Assembly (NCBI GenBank): GCA_018262985.1
Contig: JADFDI010000009.1
Coordinates: forward strand, 50,681 to 114,680
Source of the DNA: Spirochaetota bacterium
GTDB lineage: Bacteria > Spirochaetota > Spirochaetia > Treponematales > UBA12059
Direction: 5' to 3'
Length of the DNA: 64,000 nt
The notes under the pieces were generated by a model. That model saw only the letters and a program-made list of their open reading frames with translations. It searched no databases and was not told the origin of the DNA. A program made the translations under genes and the position numbers. This document shows, one piece after another, positions 59,895-64,000 of the stretch (position 1 is the stretch's first letter; each line of letters opens with the position of its first letter).

Positions 59895-61658
59895 ATGAAT
59901 CTCGAAAAGCTCTTCTCGCGGCTTCCCGACAGGCTCTACGACAATTTCGGCGCCCTGTTCGCCCAGTCGGTCCAGGCCCACGCGGAGCTGCCCGCCCTCC
60001 TCATGAAGCTCGGCGGCTCGGACGAGTACACGACCTGGACCTACGCCGCGTTCGCCGCCGAGGTCCGCAAGGCCGCCCGCTTCCTCGCCTCGCGCGGCCT
60101 CAAGTCCGGCGACTCCTTCGCCGTCATGTCCGAGAACCGAAGCGAGTGGATGGCCGCCTGGTTCGCCGCGACCATCCAGGGCATCGTGGCCGTGCCGATC
60201 GACTCCGCCTACGAGGAGGAGGGCATACGCACCGTGCTCGCGGCGGCCCGCTGCAAGGGCTTCGCGGGCTCGGCGCGTTTCGCGCAGAAGGCCCTCGCCG
60301 CGCGCGCCGCCGCCCCGGCGGGCTTCTTCGTCCTCGATTTCGACCTGGCCTCCGACTCGGGCGGCTTCCTCTCCTGGCGCGCCGCCCTCGACGGGGCGCC
60401 GGAGCTCGAGCTCCCGCCGGTCTCCGCGGTCCCCTCCGACGCGCCCGCCACCATCATCTTCACCTCGGGCACCACGGGCGTGGCCAAGGGCATCGTGCTC
60501 TCGCACCGGGCGCTCATCGCCAACGTCAACGCCGCCCGCATGGCCCTGCTCATCTCCGAGCGCGACCGCTTCATAGCCATGCTGCCGCTCCACCACACCT
60601 ACGCGCTCACCTGCACCTTCCTCGCGCCCTTCGAGGCGGGCGGCCGCATCGTCTTCACCGAGAAGCTCATCCCGACCGTCATCCTCAAGCACATCCGGGA
60701 CTCAGGCGTGAGCATCCTCATCGGGGTGCCGCTCGTGTTCGACAAGTTCGCCGCGGGCATCCGGAGCGAGCTCCGCAAGCTCCCCGGCCTCGCGCGCTCC
60801 GTCATCGGATCCCTCATCGGCCTCTCCGGCTCCGCCGCGCGCCTCGGCCTCCCCGTCGGCCGCGTCCTCCTGGGCTTCCTCCGGAAGAAGGCCGGCCTCG
60901 GTTCCATCCGCCTCGCGGTCGCCGGCGGCGGCCCCCTCATGGAGGACACCGCCGACTTCTTCGAGGCCCTCGGCATGAACCTGGTGCAAGGCTACGGCAT
61001 GAGCGAGAACGGGCCCCTCATCGCGGTCAACCTGCCTGAGTACCACGACAACCACTCGGTGGGCGTCGCCGTCAAGTTCACCGAGGTGCGCATCGCCGAT
61101 CCCGGCACGGACGGCATCGGCGAGATCCAGGTGCGGAGCCCCTCGCTCATGACCGGCTACCTCGACAACCCCGAGGCCACCCGCGAAGCCTTCACGGAGG
61201 ACGGCTGGCTCCGCACGGGCGACCTCGGCCGCATCGACAAACGCGGCTTCATCTTCATCACGGGCCGCTCGAAGAACCTCATCGTCACCGAGGGCGGCAA
61301 GAACGTCTACCCCGAGGAGATCGAGCAGAAGTTCGCGGGGCAGCCCTTCGTCCTCGAGGTCCTCGTGGTCGGCCGCAAGGCCCACTCCGGCGCGGCGGGC
61401 GACGAGATCGTCGCGGTGCTGGTCCCGAACCGCGACGCGATCGAGGCCGCCCACCCCGGCCGCTCCGCCGACGCGCCCTTCGTCCACGGCCTCATGCGCG
61501 ACGAGGTCGCCCGCGTCAACCGCCAGCTCGCCCAGTACATGAAAATTTCCGACCTCGTGGTCCGCGCCGACGAGTTCGAAAAGACCAGCTCGCGCAAGAT
61601 CCGCCGCTTCCTCTACCAGAAGCAGTACGGCGTCGCCGGCCCGGGCGCGGGGACTTGA
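59895..61658 (+). CDS. Long-chain acyl-CoA synthetase, AMP-binding family
   Basis: A 587-residue protein. Adenylate-forming motifs: IIFTSGTTGVAKGIVLSHRALIANV (P-loop-like A3), LVQGYGMSENGPLIAVN (A5), DGWLRTGDLGRIDKRGFIFITGRSKNLIVTEGGKNVYPEEIEQKF (A7-A8) and the C-terminal catalytic Lys region EFEKTSSRKIRRFLY. The pattern is that of the FadD15/LACS group, which activates free fatty acids with ATP and CoA. A hydrophobic stretch near 290-330 (SVIGSLIGLSGSAARLGLPVGRVLLGFL) may aid membrane attachment. A TAGACT box at 59853 lies 42 bp upstream. A small membrane protein gene follows after 4 bases. Acyl activation here probably serves lipid synthesis from exogenous fatty acids, as in other spirochaetes. 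Confidence 0.93.
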   Translation: MNLEKLFSRLPDRLYDNFGALFAQSVQAHAELPALLMKLGGSDEYTTWTYAAFAAEVRKAARFLASRGLKSGDSFAVMSENRSEWMAAWFAATIQGIVAVPIDSAYEEEGIRTVLAAARCKGFAGSARFAQKALAARAAAPAGFFVLDFDLASDSGGFLSWRAALDGAPELELPPVSAVPSDAPATIIFTSGTTGVAKGIVLSHRALIANVNAARMALLISERDRFIAMLPLHHTYALTCTFLAPFEAGGRIVFTEKLIPTVILKHIRDSGVSILIGVPLVFDKFAAGIRSELRKLPGLARSVIGSLIGLSGSAARLGLPVGRVLLGFLRKKAGLGSIRLAVAGGGPLMEDTADFFEALGMNLVQGYGMSENGPLIAVNLPEYHDNHSVGVAVKFTEVRIADPGTDGIGEIQVRSPSLMTGYLDNPEATREAFTEDGWLRTGDLGRIDKRGFIFITGRSKNLIVTEGGKNVYPEEIEQKFAGQPFVLEVLVVGRKAHSGAAGDEIVAVLVPNRDAIEAAHPGRSADAPFVHGLMRDEVARVNRQLAQYMKISDLVVRADEFEKTSSRKIRRFLYQKQYGVAGPGAGT

Positions 61659-61662
61659 GCGC

Positions 61663-61962
61663 ATGGACGGCGCCTCCCTCGTCCCCCTCGTCACGCGCCT
61701 CGCCACCACCGCGCTCGCGGCCTTCCTGGCCATCGCCCTCTGGTCGCGCACCCGCGACATCGCGTGGATGCTCGTGGTCATCGGCACGGTCGCCGGCTAC
61801 GCGGACATCCTCTACTCGCTGCTCCTCCGCTTCGGCGTCGTCGACGAGCGCACCGGCACCCTGCTCGGCGTCCCGCTCGCCGAGACGCTCTTCGCCAACC
61901 TTCCCGCCCTCTTCTACGCGGCCGCCTTCCTGACCATGCTCCGCCGCCGCCGTCCGCGCTAG
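61663..61962 (+). CDS. Small membrane protein of unknown function
   Basis: A 99-residue protein starting 4 bases after the acyl-CoA synthetase stop, so co-transcribed. Three hydrophobic segments: LVTRLATTALAAFLAIALW, IAWMLVVIGTVAGYADILYSLLLRFGVV and LAETLFANLPALFYAAAFLTMLRRRRPR, ending in an Arg-rich cytosolic tail. No family is recognised. Conserved coupling to the synthetase would suggest a role in fatty-acid uptake or anchoring; this is speculation from position only. Confidence 0.65.
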   Translation: MDGASLVPLVTRLATTALAAFLAIALWSRTRDIAWMLVVIGTVAGYADILYSLLLRFGVVDERTGTLLGVPLAETLFANLPALFYAAAFLTMLRRRRPR

Positions 61963-61976
61963 GATCCGGATCCTGT

Positions 61977-62008
61977 CCGGGAGAGGAACCTGACGGTTCC
62001 CCTCCCGG
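61977..62008 (+). terminator. Hairpin after the acyl-CoA synthetase operon
   Basis: CCGGGAGAGGAACC-TGAC-GGTTCCCCTCCCGG: 13 pairs with a single A-C mismatch, followed by a pyrimidine-rich but T-poor tract. Probable terminator before the ComM-like gene. Confidence 0.6.
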
Positions 62009-62091
62009 GCCCTTCCTTCCCTCGCCGATTCCACGGTCCTCCCGCAAGCGCCGCCCGGGTTCCCGCGCGGTGGCATCCCGCGGAGGGAGCC

Positions 62092-63660
62092 ATGGTCGTG
62101 TACGCCTACGAGCCGACGGGGTGGGAGGGGGAGCTGGTCAAGGTGGAGGTCGACATCCGCCGGGGCCTGCCGGCCTTCGACCTGTCGGGCCTGCCGGACG
62201 CCGCCGTCAAGGAGTCCCGCGAGCGCATCCGGGCCGCGGTGCGCAACTCGGGTTTCGAGTTTCCCGTCGACCGCGTCCTCGTCAACCTCGCGCCTTCCGA
62301 CGTCCCGAAGGGCGGCGCCTCCTTCGACCTGCCGATAGCGCTGGCCATCCTCGGGACCGCCGGCCTCGTGCCCGACCCGGGGGCGCCCCTCCTCGCGCTC
62401 GGCGAGCTCGGGCTCTCGGGCGCGGTGGCGCCGGTGCGGGGCAGCCTCGCCGCGGTGGCCGCCGCCGCCGCCGCCGGCATCATGGAGGCCTTCGTGCCGC
62501 CCGGCAACCTTGTGGAGGCGGCCGCCCTCGGCGAGGTCCGCGTGCGGCCGCTCCCGAACCTCGCCGCCGCCGCCCTGGCCCTCATCGAGCTCCGCGACGG
62601 CCTTCCGCCCCCCGTCCCGCCCGCGGTCCACGGCCAGGCTTCCGCGTCCGGGGCGTCCGGGGCCGTCCCGACCGGGGCCGTCCCGCCGGAGCCGGGCGAC
62701 TTCTCCGAGCTGCGCGGCCAGGGCGGGCTGCGAAGGGCCCTCGAGCTCGCGGCCGCGGGCGGCCACCACGTCTTCCTCTTCGGCCCGCCTGGCTCCGGCA
62801 AGACCATGGCGGCGCGGCGCTTCCCGGGCATCCTGCCGGAGCTCGACCGCCGCGCTTCGCTCGAGGCTTCGCGCGCGCACTCGCTCGCCGGGCTCGCGCC
62901 GCCGGGCGGCCTCGTGCGGAGGCCGCCCTTCCGCGCCCCACACCACGGGGCCTCCCTCGAGGGCATGGTGGGCGGCGGCAAGCGGCTCGTCCCCGGCGAA
63001 GTGTCGCTCGCCCACCGCGGCGTGCTCTTCCTCGACGAGGCCTCGGAGTTCCGTTCCGACGTGCTGCAGGCGCTTCGCGAGCCTGTGGAGGACGGCCGGG
63101 TCTCGATCGCGCGGGCGGGCCGCGTCGCCAGCTATCCGGCGCGCTTCCAGCTCGTGCTCGCGGCCAATCCCTGCCCCTGCGGCAACCTCGGGCGCCCCGG
63201 GGCGGCCTGCCTCTGCTCCGAGCGCGAGATCCGCGCCTACTGGGCGCGCGTCGGAGGGGCCCTGCTCGACCGCATCGACCTGCGCGTGCCGCTCAGCGCG
63301 CCCGAGCCTTCCGCCTTCTCGGACCCTCCCGGCGAGTCGAGCGCGGAGATCCGCCGGCGCGTGGAGGCCGCCCGCGAACGGCAGGCCTCGCGGTACTCCG
63401 GCGCCCCCTGGTCGCTCAACGCCGAGCTGCCGCCGGGCGCCGTGGAGCGCTGGTGCGCCCTCGACGGCTCAACGCGGCGCCGCTTCGAGGAGGAGGCCCG
63501 GCGCCTCTCCCTTTCGGCCCGCGCCTGCCACGGCGCGCTCAAGGTGGCGCGGAGCGTCGCGGACCTCGACGGCCGCGACGCCATCCGGGCGGCCGACATC
63601 GACGAGGCCTTTTTCTTCAGGCGCTTCGGCGACGAGGATTTCTACTGGAAAATCCCCTGA
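62092..63660 (+). CDS. YifB/ComM-family Mg chelatase-like AAA+ ATPase
   Basis: A 522-residue protein. The N-terminal ChlI-like domain begins MVVYAYEPTGWEGELVKVEVDIRRGLPAFDLSGLPDAAVKESRERIRAAVRNSGFEFPVDRVLVNLAPSDVPKGGASFDLPIALAIL, a near-invariant family signature. The AAA+ part has Walker A LFGPPGSGKTMAARRFPGILPEL, Walker B HRGVLFLDEASEFRSDVLQALREPVEDGRVSIARA and the cysteine-rich AANPCPCGNLGRPGAACLCSEREIRAYWARVGGALLDRIDL. ComM is a branch-migration helicase promoting natural transformation and homologous recombination. Its presence suggests that this organism can take up and integrate DNA. It stands alone between a hairpin and the strong promoters at the window end. Confidence 0.95.
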   Translation: MVVYAYEPTGWEGELVKVEVDIRRGLPAFDLSGLPDAAVKESRERIRAAVRNSGFEFPVDRVLVNLAPSDVPKGGASFDLPIALAILGTAGLVPDPGAPLLALGELGLSGAVAPVRGSLAAVAAAAAAGIMEAFVPPGNLVEAAALGEVRVRPLPNLAAAALALIELRDGLPPPVPPAVHGQASASGASGAVPTGAVPPEPGDFSELRGQGGLRRALELAAAGGHHVFLFGPPGSGKTMAARRFPGILPELDRRASLEASRAHSLAGLAPPGGLVRRPPFRAPHHGASLEGMVGGGKRLVPGEVSLAHRGVLFLDEASEFRSDVLQALREPVEDGRVSIARAGRVASYPARFQLVLAANPCPCGNLGRPGAACLCSEREIRAYWARVGGALLDRIDLRVPLSAPEPSAFSDPPGESSAEIRRRVEAARERQASRYSGAPWSLNAELPPGAVERWCALDGSTRRRFEEEARRLSLSARACHGALKVARSVADLDGRDAIRAADIDEAFFFRRFGDEDFYWKIP

Positions 63661-63675
63661 CGCGCCGGGCCGTCC

Positions 63676-63704
63676 TTGACACTCCCGGAGCCGGCCGGTA
63701 TAAA
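63676..63704 (+). promoter_or_regulatory. Strong tandem promoter P1
   Basis: Perfect -35 TTGACA, exactly 17-bp spacer, -10 TATAAA: the best promoter match in the window. It starts 15 bases after the comM-like stop. Confidence 0.8.
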
Positions 63705-63826
63705 CATCCTCGCACCGGACGAAGCGCCAGACGCCGCGTCCGTGGCGACCAACCGACAGCGTCGACGGGTCGTTCAGGCCGAAAGGCCGGGAGTCCCGAA
63801 AGCGTCGCCGGTTGCCGATCGGACGC

Positions 63827-63856
63827 TTGACACGGTCGCGACGAACTCGCTACAGT
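63827..63856 (+). promoter_or_regulatory. Strong tandem promoter P2
   Basis: Perfect -35 TTGACA, 18-bp spacer, -10 TACAGT, 151 bp after P1. Confidence 0.65.
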
Positions 63857-63924
63857 TACAAAGCGCTTCGTGCCTTGCGCAGGTTTTACAATCCGCTCAA
63901 AACGCATGATGACCGACGGACCGC

Positions 63925-63954
63925 TTGACACTCCGGTGTGAAGCTGGTAATAAT
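63925..63954 (+). promoter_or_regulatory. Strong tandem promoter P3
   Basis: Perfect -35 TTGACA, 18-bp spacer, -10 AATAAT. The sequence CTTGACACTCC is shared with P1. It is followed by the short hairpin CTTCC-gcg-GGAAG near the window edge. The three promoters point out of the window towards an unseen, probably stable-RNA, operon. Confidence 0.7.
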
Positions 63955-64000
63955 CGCGCCACCTTCCGCGAGGAAGGCGCCGAGCTGGCATGGAAGATGC

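Overview
The window is a very GC-rich (about 70 % by eye), densely coding chromosomal segment. No tRNA, rRNA, insertion sequence or CRISPR array is visible. Gene content points to a free-living or gut spirochaete: a two-gene phenylalanyl-tRNA synthetase of archaeal/spirochaetal type (short PheT of 573 aa), a PhoH / 7TM-HD / YbeY / CBS / TPR operon, a Lol-like lipoprotein ABC operon with its own beta-barrel partner, an LptD-like giant and a sodium-pump decarboxylase beta subunit. The phylum call is an inference from gene content, not from a marker phylogeny.

Layout. 1-5.6 kb: a regulated catabolic island (ThDP enzyme cut by the window edge, FCD-type GntR regulator, fused TRAP permease and TAXI-type receptor) marked by AT-rich CTATATN heptad operators and closed by a strong terminator. 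5.8-11.3 kb: dipeptidase PepD, a small beta-barrel, a HisKA_2-type sensor kinase, a methyltransferase and an AI-2E-family permease. 11.4-15.5 kb: a complete ECF vitamin transporter (fused A1-A2 ATPase, T, S) coupled to a CoaX-like pantothenate kinase with eroded motifs. 15.6-21.1 kb: OadB plus a 50-aa membrane peptide, a second sensor kinase, an HExxH lipoprotein whose middle has a foreign base composition, and a small lipoprotein. 21.1-26.8 kb (minus): an ATPase / two permeases / LolA-like / porin operon. 27-30.3 kb: aminotransferase, YchF and a zinc-ribbon coiled-coil protein. 30.4-33.9 kb: a corrinoid protein, a MtaA-like methyltransferase and a DUF1638-GAF-histidine kinase fusion, translationally coupled. 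34.1-47.1 kb: uvrA, an LptD-like protein and the phoH-pgpH-ybeY-CBS-TPR operon. 47.1-56.4 kb: gdhA, a CPBP protease / small membrane protein / DUF523 operon, a tyrosine recombinase and a receiver/PEP-synthase-like fusion, bracketed by two related hairpin-rich intergenic blocks in opposite orientation. 56.4-63.7 kb: pheS, pheT, an acyl-CoA synthetase, a small membrane protein and a ComM/YifB ATPase. The last 340 bases carry three tandem TTGACA promoters firing out of the window, as expected upstream of a stable-RNA operon.

The most unusual items are the DUF1638 sensor kinase fused into a corrinoid methyltransfer operon, an identical 12-residue peptide (SDDDLFGAPETV) in two different envelope proteins of one operon, the inverted hairpin blocks whose stem shows compensatory base changes, and the heptad operators of the GntR/TRAP island. 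Promoters recur as TTGNNN / 16-18 bp / TAnnnT, and two of them sit so close to the start codon that leaderless mRNAs are predicted. All of this comes from reading the sequence and the supplied ORF track; no database search was run.
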